Counted from the stretch's first letter, positions 44,706-56,839 are shown. The stretch: DNA of 64,000 nucleotides from Ochotona curzoniae (GCF_017591425.1 NW_024465885.1:36464501-36528500), one strand, 5' to 3'. Notes: generated by a model not told the origin, from the letters alone. Program-made: numbers and translations.

Positions 44706-45869
44706 TCAACTCTAAATAACCTAGAGTTTACATAATATATTTTAGTACTGGCTTGACATATGCTTCCATGTGTGAAAATTACTTGGATATTGGAAAGATA
44801 AATGTTGTGTATTCTTGTTCATTTAAATTAAAAAGAAAAATTTCTTTGTTCAATGCCTATTTATTTGTGCAATGACAAGCATAAGGAGTTTATCTAGCAG
44901 AAAGGTCATTACTTTGCTTTCACTCCTTTTGGGAATCCTCAGGCCTTATTTTTCTAATCACTAGACTTTTTTTTTTTTTTGCAGGCAGCTTCATTTAATA
45001 TCTCTATAGTGACACCTATCTGCTCCATAGATTGACTAACTGCACACATATTAAATATGCATAGATTCATTCAGCATTGCTGTACAAATATTAAAATAGA
45101 AAGACAGAATAAAAACATGTCAAAGAAAATGAAAAAATACATCAGTATATGCATAAGTGGCTATGCTGATTGAGCATTAAATTTAGTTCTTGTCATTGTA
45201 GCAAGATAAAAATGGAAACATGATAGATTATCCAATTGTCATGATCTGGTAAAAAACAATATATCAATTCGTCAAGTGAGAGCATTTTTTCCTGGTACTA
45301 AGTCATTCAACCAATGCATCAATTTAATGGACAATATATTAGTAAGTGAAATCCTTGAGTCATGTGATGGCTTATTGAGGGAATCCATCAATATAGAATC
45401 GAGGTCATATCAAAATGAGTTTGCTGCTAATAACATACTCTATCATGAGGCAAAAGAACATTTTTGTTCAAAAAAACTCGTTTCACAAGCACTTATCTAA
45501 ATAAAAGTGAATAGATTCAGTGTTAATGATGAAACTGGTGACTTAGTGTATAAATTTACTTTTTTCAAGCATCCAATCAAAATATTTCTGTTCCCTACAT
45601 GTCTGCATTTCTTCATTTTTGATGCAGTTTGCAATCTGATCAGCCTTTCCCATTTATAAAAGAATTCAATGAGCATTCTTGAAGGAATGCTTACATTTAC
45701 AAGGCACTTGGTTAGGACTTAAGGACGTAAGATATTAGGCACTATTCATTTTCATAGTCAGGGAGCAAGCATTAGATTATTGGGAGTGTTGTTCCCTGAT
45801 GGTGAACCTTTTCCTTTTCTCATTTATTTGTATTTATTTGTTTTCAGTTTATTCTAAACTCACCTTTGC
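44706..45869. other. Unannotated AT-rich DNA
   Basis: About 1.2 kb with a poly(T) run at about 44969-44980. A 74-codon plus frame (45276-45500) is unremarkable. No repeats recognised. Confidence 0.45.
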
Positions 45870-46125
45870 TCATTCATTCTTTAAATACCCTCAAATACAA
45901 GCACTATGCCTCTACAAAGCCAGAGCACAGAACTCAACCCAGGTCTACCGTGTAAGTACCAGAAACCTAGCTACTCAAGTCACAGGCTGCAGCTTCCCTG
46001 TGTGTGCACTTGCAGTAAGCTGGAAGCCAGAGCAGGGTTGGGACTTCAACCAGACACCCCATTATGAGATGTGTGCATTTCAAGAAGCTTGTCAGCAACT
46101 GCACCACACACCCATTCCTGCACTG
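45870..46125 (-). mobile_element. Old CSINE, minus strand
   Basis: 'agaactcaacccaggtctac', 'gtcacaggctgcagcttccc', 'aagctggaagccagagcagg', 'gttgggacttcaaccagaca' and 'gtcagcaactgcaccacac' match the reversed older C-SINE from its middle to its head. The tail side is poorly preserved. Confidence 0.65.
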
Positions 46126-47907
46126 AATTCACCTCTGCCCAAACCAGCTTCATTATTAAATTCAGATAAGAAGTAGACTAGCACAAGGAATCAGTAGATT
46201 CAGTGTCTTACAGACAGAATCTTATTATCATGTCCTCGCAGGACAAACAGGGTAAAGAATTGATCTTAGGCCTCTGCTATAAGGGTGACAATGTCATTCA
46301 TGAGAATTCAACCAACATTGTTTAAGCACCTCTCAAAGGCTTTTCTCCTAATACCATTATCCTTGGGGACACGGTAGAATTCCAAAATGCAAATACAGCA
46401 GAAACAAAAATATTCAAATCATTGAAAAGTTTCCAATTTCATTTTATTTTTAAGAAGGAAGAATGCTCAACAAAATGAGAACTTCACATTGCAAATAGAT
46501 CCTTTGCTATAGACAGCACATAGCTCTTCTCTTTCCTGAACAATTCCAATATGTGTGCAATCTGTGCGAGTAAACATTGCTAAACTCGAATACAGTTTCA
46601 TCAGTACTTTTCTGTTGCTCAGGTGCACCGCTAGATGTAACTGTCAATTCTCTGTCACAAGAATTATTTGCTGTAAACAGGTTGCTCCAGAGTATCATAA
46701 ATAGTCATTTTAATCCTCCTAAGATAGCATTCAAAAGAATGCAGTGAAAGGAAGACTCTAATCCCTCGTCCTTTTCATGTCACTCTTTCTGGAAGTAGGG
46801 AGATCAGCTTTGATAGTGGATTACTGAACACAACATGTCCTTATTGTAACATCACAGATTGGATTTAGCACAAAATACATTTCTCTGATCTGAAAACAGC
46901 ACCAGCTGAAGCCATATTTCTCCTGCATGTTCTGCCATAGTGCTGTGTGTCTCCTTATCGTCCAGCCAGTTTATTATAATCCCCTTTTAGCACAACTTCC
47001 AAGAATTTACATCTGTCACTTGGAGCGAGGCATCGTGAAGGTTTACTACCAGTCTGAGAAATTGGACTTGGTTTCATTGCTGCATTTCCTGACTTAGATG
47101 TCAAGGAAATACCTTAAAGTGGCTGTAAGCTTGTTAGTCACTAGGGCTACTGTTATCAGCAATCCTTTGACAGCTTATCATAATCTTCAAGCTAGCAGCT
47201 TGAGCAAATGTGTCTGTAGGATGCAGTGTCAGTTCTCTACTGTTCATTTGGGCATTACACAATTGTATTTAGGTCCAGATAATACTGAATCAACTAGGAT
47301 TGTTCCCTTTTCACATTTCATGTAATTCGACAAATCTGGGAATTGTTTCTCTAAGAGATTATGCCTACATAAGAAGACTCTAATTTTAATTTTAGTATAA
47401 TCACAAGTTCAATATGACACAAATTTCAATGTACCCAAGTGTCTACTTTTCTATACAGTTGTCTCGGGCATGGACAAAATTGTAATAATCTCAACTGAGA
47501 TAATCGAAAGTAAATAAATATACATTGCCTTTACCAATATATTTATTCATTAATTTAACTAAATAAGACATGTTTAGAAAAAAATGAGTCCAGAATGAGA
47601 ACAAAAAATGAGTTAGCATTTCTTCTGTCCAAATGATCAAAGAATTAGATAAAAGTCACTACATAGATTTCACCATTTCAGTTCAAATCCTGGCAAAACC
47701 TGAGTATCTTATTTTTATCCAAAAATTAACCAATGAAGTCATTGCTCTCCAGAATTTCTCTTATGAGAGGGAATCTTAGTCTTTGAAGAATCATGGCAGT
47801 GAAATAATAACTGAAAGAAGATGTGAACAACTGCCTATTGGAATGAAAAATAGGAAGTACTTTTGCTTGATAGATGTTTTATTCCAGAATAGGTTTACAA
47901 AACAAAA
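46126..47907. other. Unannotated intergenic DNA
   Basis: About 1.8 kb. A 75-codon plus frame (47098-47325) and a 63-codon minus frame (46507-46698) have no recognised homology. No repeat family identified. Confidence 0.45.
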
Positions 47908-48102
47908 ATTTGGATCTGGCACTGTAGCCTAGTGGCTAAAGACCTCATCTTGCACATGCCAGGAGTCCATATAAGTGCCATTTTGTGCCCCGGTGGCCCC
48001 ATTTGTGGGCACTTGTGGAGTGAATCAGCAGATGGAAGATCTTCCTCTGTCTCTCTTCCTCTCTATATATGACTTCCCAATCAATCAATTTTCAAAAAAC
48101 TA
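47908..48102 (+). mobile_element. CSINE with large internal deletion
   Basis: Head 'ggatctggcactgtagccta' then 'gtggctaaagacctcatctt', a B-box-region remnant, then a direct jump near 48000 to the 3' side 'gtgggcacttgtggagtgaa', 'tcagcagatggaagatcttc' and a CT block ending 'gacttcccaatcaatcaatt'. About 195 bp remain of about 330; the middle is missing. Confidence 0.85.
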
Positions 48103-48415
48103 TGAAACAGCACAGAAAGACCCAATGTGTCTTGCAGTCATCTTCACCTATTATTAGTGCCTTATATTAATATAACATATTTGCTATGCTTAAAAAGCCA
48201 TTATTCATAGGAGAAATAACCTGAGTTGGATAATTTATCTGTTCTTCTAAAATTATGTACATTCTTAATAAATGCACAACCCTAATTTTTTATTGACATT
48301 TAACCACTTTTATTCTTTGCTCATCTTCCTTCACAACACCAATTCCTCTTGGTAACAGACATTGATTTTACTGCCCTGTACATGAACTGTTACTTATCTT
48401 GGGTCTCTGCAAATG
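48103..48415. other. Unannotated DNA left of LTR
   Basis: AT-rich, nothing recognised, ending in 'agaagg' (48416-48421), a probable LTR target-site copy. Confidence 0.4.
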
Positions 48416-48421
48416 AGAAGG

Positions 48422-48882
48422 TGTCAGGAGCCGTGTACTGTAGCCACACTGAAGCCATTTTGAATATAGAACTATGGGCCAGTGGAAAACCCCCAGCTGG
48501 CTAGATGCTTGGGAAAGAAGTTATGAAACTAATCACACGCTTAGCTTCAATTTTTTCTAGCAACTGTTTCAGAATGTGATTTATGCTGTACCTGCCAACA
48601 TCTTGTTACTGATTACCTATGCTATTGTTGACATGTTGGTTACTACTGTTGATATGGTGGCTGCTCAAGAACAATCAGTCTTGAGACCATGGCTTGTGTC
48701 CCAGTTTCTCCTTTCCTCCCTGAGCCTTAGTTACTGAAGAATATAAAAACCCTCAATTAAAATCAATAAACTGACAGCTTGATCAGACAGCCTGTCTTGC
48801 TGTCCATTCTTCGTGTCTCTTGTCCCCTCCTTCTCTCCTAGGTTGGTTGCGACCCCCGTTGACTTTCCTGCTGGATGGGACA
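48422..48882 (+). mobile_element. Solo LTR, class II-like endogenous retrovirus
   Basis: 461 bp starting 'tgtcaggagccg' and ending 'ggatgggaca', so termini are TGT...ACA. A TATA box 'tataaaa' (48742-48748) stands 16 bp before a polyadenylation signal 'aataaa' (48765-48770), giving a short R region. A U5-like CT-rich stretch and 'ggttgcgacccccgttgact' follow. The 6-bp flanks are 'agaagg' (48416-48421) and 'aaaagg' (48883-48888), 5 of 6 identical; a 6-bp duplication and short R are typical of class II (betaretrovirus-like) elements. No primer-binding site or retroviral gene follows, since the right side is L1, so it is most simply a solo LTR left by recombination. Confidence 0.8.
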
Positions 48883-48894
48883 AAAAGGGGATCT

Positions 48895-49808
48895 GTAATC
48901 CTATATTTGCAGCAGCACAATCTACAATAGCAAAGACATAGAAACAATCCAGATGTGTGTCCAAAGAAGAGTGGTTAAAGAAAACGTGGTACATCTACTC
49001 CATGGGATATTATTCAGCTATTCAGAAGAATGAAATTATACCATTTCCAACCAGGTGGTCCCAACTAGAGACCATTATGTTCAGTGAAATGAGTTCATCA
49101 CAAAAGAGCAAATACCATATGTTCTCCCTTATAAGGAAACCAACATGGAAAGTGTAACTTCAATAATCTGATCCATACTGTTTTTTAGTTGTTTGCTTGC
49201 TTTTTTGGTTGTATGCCATGTGTTTTGATGTTTTTTATTTCAGTTTTGTTTATTACAAATAATTCCTTTTCTCTTGTTGAATTCAGCACTGGATCATAGA
49301 TTACACGGCGGCATCATTGTTCCCAAGAGACTTTTGTGTTTCTTTTTTGTCACTCATGTGTTAGTTACTCAGTGGTGAGTTTTTTTCATGGTGCTGTAAT
49401 TTCTTGTTGATGTTGTTGTTGTTGTGGCTGTTCTAACTCATACCTATTATTGACCTGGTTTTGTGGCTTCTCGGTTATGGAAATGTATAGTGATGGAGTA
49501 CTGTGGTCTATCATATACAGATGTGGGGGAATAATGGAACATGCATCCCTGCTTTCAGATGAAAGATTCCCAATGGAACTGTTGGACATGTGTAGACAAT
49601 GGGATGCTGGCGTGCCTGGCATTGTCTGTACAGTGTCAAGGTGCACTTAAATAAGGAACTAATAGAATTATGATTCCTTATGAAGGGCTACACTACTGTA
49701 GTAAAATGGGGAAAATCTGTAGGAGGGTGGGAGTTGGGGGGGTTTCCAGCTTATACGAAATTGTACCACATAATTCAGAATTCAAAATAAAAATATATTA
49801 AAAAATAT
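48895..49808 (+). mobile_element. Old L1 3' end (ORF2 end plus 3' UTR)
   Basis: Starts 'cctatatttgcagcagcaca' and keeps the last about 65 ORF2 codons mostly open (to the stop near 49155), with 'EEWLKKTWYIYSMGYYSAI' and 'LETIMFSEMSSSQK'. The 3' UTR includes T-rich stretches, a (TTG)n run at about 49404-49426, 'aatggggaaaatctgtagga', a G-rich tract near 49718-49742 and 'gtaccacataattcagaatt', and ends in 'caaaataaaaatatatta'. Its 3' UTR differs clearly from the 20-21 and 40 kb copies, so it is an older L1 subfamily. Confidence 0.85.
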
Positions 49809-50349
49809 TTGATGCATAAATTCATACACTAACGGTGAGAGTTTTAACAGTTTAGTGCTCTAAGGCTAGGGTCATCATTTGTTTCTTAATATCAGTTATG
49901 ATATCCTAATTATAAAACAGCAGGTTATTTAGCTACCCAATCTATTTGTTCCTTTTCTGGCCAGTTACGGTGCCAGCTGTGGCAGGTTGAGTTCTCTAGG
50001 AATCACCATCAGAGAATACATTAGAACTTTACCAGAAGGTGCTTGGCAACTTTACAAAAAGGAATCAACAGAAGCAGAATTTGATACAAGGAGAATTTCA
50101 AATGTGATACAATTCAAAGACTTCTACAAACTCACTAGAAGCTGGGGGGCTGTGACGTTCTTTCAGCACCACCTTAACTGTGCAAGAGAACTGGGTTTTA
50201 TATTCTTGAATTTCTATTCCTTGAATGCACATTGACTCTGGGAAGTTAGTATGATCAGTTTTCAGAAATAAGTGATTAAAAACTGCTACCTGGGGGAAAG
50301 TAGCCAGCAACGTTATGAGAAACTATGAAAGACAACATTTTGGGGGACA
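49809..50349. other. Unannotated intergenic DNA
   Basis: An 82-codon plus frame (49987-50235) is not recognisable. The region from about 49990 may belong to the LTR-like block that follows. Confidence 0.4.
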
Positions 50350-51015
50350 AAAGGATGCCTGGAGAATGTCTCACAAAACTCACTCTGAAATATGGGAGTT
50401 AGTGACCAGCCGGCCTCAAATGCATGCAGCTACTTCTAATAAAATACAGAGTCATGATACACCCGAATCTGACAGGTGGATTTTGCACTTCAGGCAATAA
50501 CTCTATGGTTCCTATAGTTTTCCAGGGGGCACATTTATGATACAAAGGATATGCGCCCCACAGATGGTTGCTACTAGTACAGAGAACTGCTCAGGAGTAA
50601 ACCACAAAGGGATTCTCAATAAAATGGTTTCTGACACTGCCCTCTATGGCAAACCTCACAATCCACCATTACAGTTCACTCAATTCAGATGCCAGTGATA
50701 GACCTGAAGATCCCAGGAGCAGCCTCACTTCTGACAAACTGGCTACAAATTTGAGGATTGGTACCATCCTGTGAGGTTTGACAATTCATTAGAATGTCTC
50801 ATAAAACTCAGGAAAGTGCTCTACAACAGATTTATTGCAGTAGAGAGGGTACAAATCAGAACTGGACCAAGAAAAGATGCATAACACTCTGTCTTGGATA
50901 TTACTACGCTCTAAGATTCCAATGTCCTCAAACTCAAGAGTTAGAAAAGGTTACCCTTCTCCCAGCAAATAATGTGTAAACACGCATACACACATATACA
51001 CACACAGAAGAGAGA
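50350..51015 (-). mobile_element. Possible old ERVL-type LTR, minus strand
   Basis: 'agaatgtctcataaaactca' then 'ggaaagtgctctacaacaga' and 'tttattgcag' resembles, in antisense, an old mammalian LTR with '...tggctcacagaactcagg...' and a 'ctgcaataaa' polyadenylation signal (complement at 50831-50836). A 20-bp near-copy (19 of 20) of the first motif lies at 50363-50382, so two related copies or a partial duplication may be present. Boundaries and family are uncertain. Confidence 0.35.
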
Positions 51016-51897
51016 GAGAGAAGGAAAAAATTGAAGCCCTTCCAAGAGAGGTATCCAGAATCATTACTGTGGTTTTATTATGAAAGAATTGTGGACTGAA
51101 TTAAGGGTCATGCAATTGAATCCAATGTGCAAATCCCCTCTGCCTCCCAGAATATTTGCAAGAAGAAAGTGAAACCTTTTTTTTTTGTGTGATCATTTTG
51201 GATTAGTGGATTTGGTTCTTGCCCCTGAAAAAAAATGAACACTCAACTATATGAACATAGCTACCATAAAAATGTAAAGCATATTATATAGGAAAAAGAG
51301 AAGTTAATAACTTTGCCAATAGCATATGTAGTAGTACATAATTAACACAATAAGCGTCCTACAGTGCCAACTCTTTAAATCATTGTGCCGCCAGTTGCAG
51401 GCACAACTCCTTCATCACGACAACCTCATATTACTAAAGTGCTAATCATCAAATATAGCCCAAGAGAGTTAGAGATATGAATATGAAAAACTTACCCATG
51501 AAATTCAGGATCACAAGGCAAATACAATTGGAATGGAGATAGTGATTGTAAACTGTTAAACCACAGAAATAGTACTTAGAAATACACTAAGTTTAGGCAA
51601 GAAATAATGTTTCTCAAATATAGACTCTCAGGCCATTAATCCACTCACACACACACAAAATAAAGTTAATGCTGATCAATCATGGATAAGAATACAAACT
51701 TTGACACAAAAATGGAAAATTCCATGTTTATAAACTCCTACTAGTATCAACGGGAGGACAAAAGAGCTTTTGTAGATTCTATCCCCTGAGTTGTTGGGTT
51801 AATTAGATCTTTAAATCAGAAAGAGTAGTTGGAGTCCATTTAATAGTTTATATTAAAATACATTAAGATAAGTGTACCAAACAAGGCCTGGATATGT
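51016..51897. other. Unannotated AT-rich DNA
   Basis: About 880 bp with a GA run and a T run (about 51177-51187); nothing recognised. Confidence 0.45.
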
Positions 51898-52125
51898 TTT
51901 TAAAGATTTATTTTTTAAACCAGAGTTATGAGTAAGAGAGGGAGAGACACTGAAAATGTTCCATTAGTTCACTCCCCAAAATGTCGCAATGACTGGATCT
52001 GTGCTAGGTAAATCCAGTTTTTTTCTGATGTCACATGGGTGGCAGGGGATCAAATACTTTGACCATTATTTTTGCTTTCTTGGGTCATTAGTAAGAATCT
52101 AGTTGGAAGTAGTGAAGTTAGTAAC
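51898..52125 (-). mobile_element. CSINE 3' two thirds, minus strand
   Basis: 'tttttaaagatttatttttt', 'gagagggagagacactgaaa', 'ttagttcactccccaaaatg', 'tgacatcacatgggtggcag'-like sequence and 'tttgctttcttgggtcatta'. The head side is lost where a plus-strand SINE follows. Confidence 0.7.
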
Positions 52126-52149
52126 TTAATAAGTAGTTTTAATGCAAAA

Positions 52150-52505
52150 CCAAAATTCCTACCTATGGAGAAATTACCTAGCCTAGCAGTTCACATGTGC
52201 CCATCTCAAACCAGACTTCTTCATTCTATGCCTGCTCTGCTTCCCAAATCCACCTTCCCAATGCAGATCCTACCAGGTAGCAGTCCCCCGAGGAAGGTCT
52301 CAGCTGAGCTTGTAGCTCTGGCTTCAACATCGGTGCAGCCCTGACTTTTAAAACTTTTAATAGTGAACAAGCAAATGGTAGCACATAATTCTCCCTCTCT
52401 CTCTCTTTTTCTCTCTCTCATTCTTCCCCACCCTCCAACTCTCCTTTTGTGTGTGTGTGTGCCTATGTGCTTCCCTCCTCTAAAATAAATCTCTTCAAAA
52501 ATATA
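52150..52505 (+). mobile_element. Old CSINE with CT and TG runs
   Basis: 'cctagcctagcagttcacat', 'cccatctcaaaccagacttc', 'cctgctctgcttcccaaatc', 'gagcttgtagctctggcttc', 'agtgaacaagcaaatggtag', a CT block (about 52392-52420), 'gtgtgtgtgtgtgcctatgt' and 'ctaaaataaatctcttcaaa'. Near full length, strongly diverged. Together with 51898-52125 it forms a tail-outward pair. Confidence 0.7.
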
Positions 52506-53205
52506 GAGGACACAAATACCATGTATTTCATTAGACACTTTTAGGAATGTAATGACACTTCCCAACCTATGTGTGCATTTACACTCTCATCCTTCTTCCT
52601 CTTTTCTTATTCTTTTAATTTTCACAGTGACACACTTTCAATTTACCACGTAATCACAGAACAAAAATCTTCCAAAGAATCCAATAAGCAATAAGCAGAA
52701 AAATTAATGACACTATTTCTTGTAGGTGTATACTGTAAACATTAATCAAATCTCAAAATGTCGATTTTGCTTATACATGTTAAAATGTTTTTACTTTGTA
52801 TATTGGTTACCACAAATCATGGAAAACAGTTTAAATTTACATTTTGGAGTATTTTTTCTGTTTAATTCAATAAGCATAATGGTTTATATTTTCATCAATT
52901 TTATTGAGAAAAAGAGAATTTCATTTGTTTTTCCAGCTCAGTAGTATTCATTACATATATATACCACAATATCACAACTTAAGCTTGCAATACAGGAATA
53001 AGTGGGCTTAGATTTTTGGTTCCTTGGCTGTAATGCAGTTTGTACTTAGAAAATTCACAGATTTATTACAAGAAAGGACAACAAAATAAACTAGGTGTTT
53101 TATTACTATTTCATTTTATGATTCATTAATATTCAAAACATAAGCAAACTATACCTGAGTATTAGATTGATATTAAGCAATGATATGTGATTGGAAAAAC
53201 AATAT
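52506..53205. other. Unannotated AT-rich DNA
   Basis: About 700 bp. The 72-codon plus frame at 52726-52944 reads like random hydrophobic translation of AT-rich DNA. Confidence 0.45.
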
Positions 53206-53206
53206 C

Positions 53207-53535
53207 GGGCCCCACGCAATGGCATAGTGGTTAAAGTCCTTGCCTTGAATGCGCTGGGATCCCATATGGGCACTGGTTCCACTCCTGGTGGCCCTGCTTC
53301 CCATCCAGCTCCCTGCTTGTGGCCTGGGAAAGCAGTTGAGGACGGCCCAAAGCTTTGGGACCCTGCACCCGCACGGGAGACCTGGAGGAAGCTCCTGGCA
53401 TTGGATTGGCTCAGCTGCAGCCGTTGCCGCTGCTTGGGGACTGAATCATCAGATGGAAGATCTTCCTTTCTGTTTCTCCTCCTCTCTGTATATCTTCCTT
53501 TCCAATAAAAATAAATAAATATTTTAAAAATATAT
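53207..53535 (+). mobile_element. Full-length, fairly young CSINE
   Basis: Head 'gggccccacgcaatggcata' with 'gtggttaaagtccttgcctt', 'gggatcccatatgggcactg', B-box-like 'ggttccactcc', 'ggacggcccaaagctttggg', 'gactgaatcatcagatggaa' and tail 'ccaataaaaataaataaata'. It matches the 4005 copy closely. No clear TSD; the flanks are AT-rich and ambiguous. Two plus frames (105 and 89 codons) lie entirely in it and are artefacts. Confidence 0.94.
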
Positions 53536-55090
53536 AAGAAATGCAGATTTTTATCAACATGATGAATATGCTAGCTCAGCTATTAAACTTGTGTAGGCGT
53601 GGGAGAGTAATGGCGTATGGAGGGTATACGAAGAAGGGAATAGTAAATCAGATTTCAGAATTCTGCTGGAGATGCTTCTGCAGAAGGCAATGCAAGATCT
53701 CAGTATGAATCTAAAAGAAGTAACAGTCACAAAGGAATATGGAATGATCTGCTTATTGCAGCATTATGGGCTGGAACTCAAAAGAAGTCAGTGTTTGTTA
53801 ATGAAGCAAAACTTAATTTTAGGAAACAAAATGTAGATGGACCTATAGTACAAGGCAAATAGAGCACTGAGCGTAATAAAGGAACATGAATGTTACTGAA
53901 TTTTTCATAATTCCTGGAAAAACTAAGCATTTGTGAATTATTTTTACTGTAGGCCATTTTTCGAAAAAGACACAAATTACCATGAGATTAAAAAATATGC
54001 TCTTTAAAGAGCTCCAAAAAGAAAAGAATACCAAATAAATACGGCATGTGTTGTACCCAAGTATGTCATGCTGCCCTGACCATAATCCCATTTTTCTCAA
54101 GTACCAGGAATGTATGTGTTTTTTCACAAAACAGATGTGCAAAAGTCTACAGGAGTGGGATAATAAAGTCAGGCTGCACTCTTTCCCAAACTGCTTTTGT
54201 AAATTTCAAAGCAATTACTTTTTCTCTGCCAGTGAAAATACAACACACCAGTCTTAAATAGTCACAGAAAACCAAAAGTAATTATGATAATTACAACATA
54301 AACTTACTCAACTAGCCCCACAGGTTCTAAGGGCCTGACTTTTGTTCAATACAGCAAAGAGTTCAGTTTAATTTATTGAATCTTTCTCTTTTTTTTTTTT
54401 GTAGAAATGAAAGCAGACTCTGCTTATCAACTCAGTGTAAAATAGCTGCTAACTCCTACAATCCTGATGAGAAAAATTAGTGGCGCCCTTAATAAGAATA
54501 TTTTTTTTTCTAAAATGGAAATTTACTGTCATAAAGATTAAAAGAAATTAATCAAGAGATATTTGCTAGTTACTATTTAAATGTGTGCCTCCTGAAAGAT
54601 TATAGTGTTGTTATTATAAGTTGATTCACAAAATATTTGAATAGTAAAGACCCTGTGGTTTATGTAAATATTCTGTAGTACTTAGATAAGAATCCACATG
54701 CTATTACCCACTCGGTTATTTGTTTGCTATAACTATTTCAACTTGACCACCTGAAATACCATATACAGGACCAAGATGCTCTACTCTTCAAAAATAATAC
54801 ATAACCTATAAAGATGTATGCTTTTATAGCATTTTAATTATAATCATACATGTGCTTCATTTAACTGCATGACGTATAACATTCTAAAACAGAGTCATCC
54901 CTTGATGGGTTGTAAAGAAAGTATATACTTACGCTCATGCATAGTCAACTCTTAACAGGTAACTTTCTCCAAACCTTGAGACATAGGTAACAGGAAGATG
55001 AGCAACATAATGTGAAAAACATACAGAAAATTGATTGGATGATGGGATTATAGGACTGAGACACAGACCTGAGCAGAATACTTGGACAAG
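53536..55090. other. Unannotated intergenic DNA
   Basis: About 1.55 kb. Frames on both strands at 53778-54261 (up to 99 codons) overlap one another and carry no recognised domain. Short T/A homopolymers only. Confidence 0.45.
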
Positions 55091-55440
55091 GGCCTGATGT
55101 GATGGCTCAGTGGCTGAATCCTATTCTTGGAAGTGCTGGGACACCATTTGGCCACCAGTTCATGTCCCAACTGCTCCACTTCCCATACAGCCCTTGGTTG
55201 TGGCCTGGGATAGCAGTAGAGGACTGCCCAAAGCCTTGGGACCTTGCAACCATATGAAAGCCCTGGAATAAGCTCCTGGCTCCTGGCTCCTGATCAGCTC
55301 AGCTCTGGCCACTGCGGCCACTTACAGACTGAACCAGCGGGTGGCCACTTGGGGAGTTAACTAGTGGATAAAAAATCTTTTTGTCTCTCTCTTTGTGTAA
55401 ATCTGCCTTTCCAATAGACATAAATAAATCTTTATTAAAA
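55091..55440 (+). mobile_element. CSINE with internal ~27-bp duplication
   Basis: Head 'agggcctgatgtgatggctc', 'cagttcatgtcccaactgct', 'gtggcctgggatagcagtag', 'cccaaagccttgggaccttg', 'ctcctggctcctggctcctg' and 'ctgcctttccaatagacata'. The segment starting 'ggccactt' with 'gaaccag' occurs twice near 55316-55370 ('ggccacttacagactgaacc' and 'ggccacttggggagttaact'), a short tandem duplication not seen in the other copies. Confidence 0.9.
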
Positions 55441-55784
55441 AATTATAATTTTATCTTTTCTATGAAGTTACATATCTTCCACAGGACCAGGATAAAAGTA
55501 TCTTTCTTAGGGAACACAAAAACCAGGCTGCCCACCACCCCAGGTTACTTACCTGTTATACAAATCAACATGTGCAGGATAACACCTGATTTTTATTGAT
55601 TCATTCCAGAGTTCAAAAATTGAAACATCAAGCAGTTACATATTTATTTGCTATAAACTTTGTACGTATGTTCAGAATAACATCCATTAACGTAAACACT
55701 GACAATATCCATCCCCTCCACTTCCCAAGTGTCTCAGTGTATTTGCACAAATATAACAGAATTTCATAAATGATGTCATGTAAA
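55441..55784. other. Unannotated intergenic DNA
   Basis: About 340 bp, nothing recognised. Confidence 0.45.
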
Positions 55785-56035
55785 GACATCATTGATTCTG
55801 AAAGCTGAGAAGCTAAAGGTCAGGGCACTTACAGATTTGTTGTCTGGTGTCGAATCACTCTATATGCCACAGATGGCTGTTCTTTGTATGCACATATGGC
55901 AGAAGGGGTCAAGGAAGTCCCCCACCACCTGAAGCCTCTTTCACAAGGTCAGAGACTCATTTCCGAGAGTTTCATTGTCAGACACTGATTCTAACCATGT
56001 TTTCAATTCAAGGATGTCTTCCCAGGCCCATGTCT
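55785..56035 (-). mobile_element. Probable MaLR-type LTR, minus strand
   Basis: 'gctgagaagctaaaggtcag' then 'ggcacttacagatttgttgt', 'ctggtgtcgaatcactc', 'acagatggctgttctttgta', 'cacatatggcagaaggggtc' and 'aagcctctttcacaaggtca' align in order with an antisense MLT1/MST-like LTR (segments 'gctgggaagtccaaggtcaa', 'ggtgtctggtgag', 'cacatggcagaaggg', 'cctcttttataagg'). Same family as 44420-44705 but covering the middle of the LTR. Confidence 0.55.
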
Positions 56036-56176
56036 TAGTCCTATTGGCCTATCATCCAAGTTATAATTTTCTGGGTTTCTGTCACACTAAACCAGTCATG
56101 AACTGTATTTCCAAACTTCCTATGCCCTATATCTCAAAGCTTGGGAAAACACCAATACACCAAAATCTCACACGAG

Positions 56177-56281
56177 TGCTATTCGTTGGAACCCTATGAT
56201 TAAGTAAAATCTGGAAAACATAATTCCCAGTGAAAAAAAATCTTAGAAAAGTGAGCCTGATGCTCATTGGGTTGGCAACAG
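56177..56281 (+). repeat. Dispersed direct repeat, copy 1
   Basis: Contains 'aaaatctggaaaacataatt', 'cccagt' and 'gtgagcctgatgctca', repeated with changes at 56740-56839. Confidence 0.6.
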
Positions 56282-56739
56282 ATAGTCCAAAGCACATCAA
56301 TTAGAGACCCAACACCCATTACAGTGATGATTATAGTTCAATGTAAATCTGGGGAAAATAGTTCTAAACTATTTCTTCTAGTATTCATTTCTGTAGGTTG
56401 AATGGAAATGTTATGTTGCTTTCCAAAGTCCTGGTTCAGCCAGAAAAACAAAAGGTTTTCAGCACCTTTCAACAGTTTAATTTAAAAAACAAACAAACAA
56501 ACAAAAAACAGAAGCCATATGTGACCATTGGAAAGCAATGAGAACATAAAATGAGGATGTTAAATTCACGTAATTTTTAGATGATTACCAAAAGATATCG
56601 CTGTTATTGGTATCAATAATGATTCTCTTCCCCATCATCATCTTGAGACTTCCTGAAATTTCACCTATGTCAAGTATTTTTAACAGCTGTTTTATGACAA
56701 ATACAGTCACTCTGCCCTTAAAAACCTGAAATAAATAGT

Positions 56740-56839
56740 GTTCATTGGGAAAGTATGTGTAAAGAAAGTCTGGAGAATATCATTCCCAGTTTATGTTTTC
56801 ATGAGAAGGTGAGCCTGATGCTTACAAAAGTTTCAACAG
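56740..56839 (+). repeat. Dispersed direct repeat, copy 2
   Basis: 'aaagtctggagaatatcatt', 'cccagt' and 'gtgagcctgatgctta' parallel copy 1 about 560 bp upstream in the same orientation. Likely an old local duplication or part of an unrecognised repeat. Confidence 0.6.
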
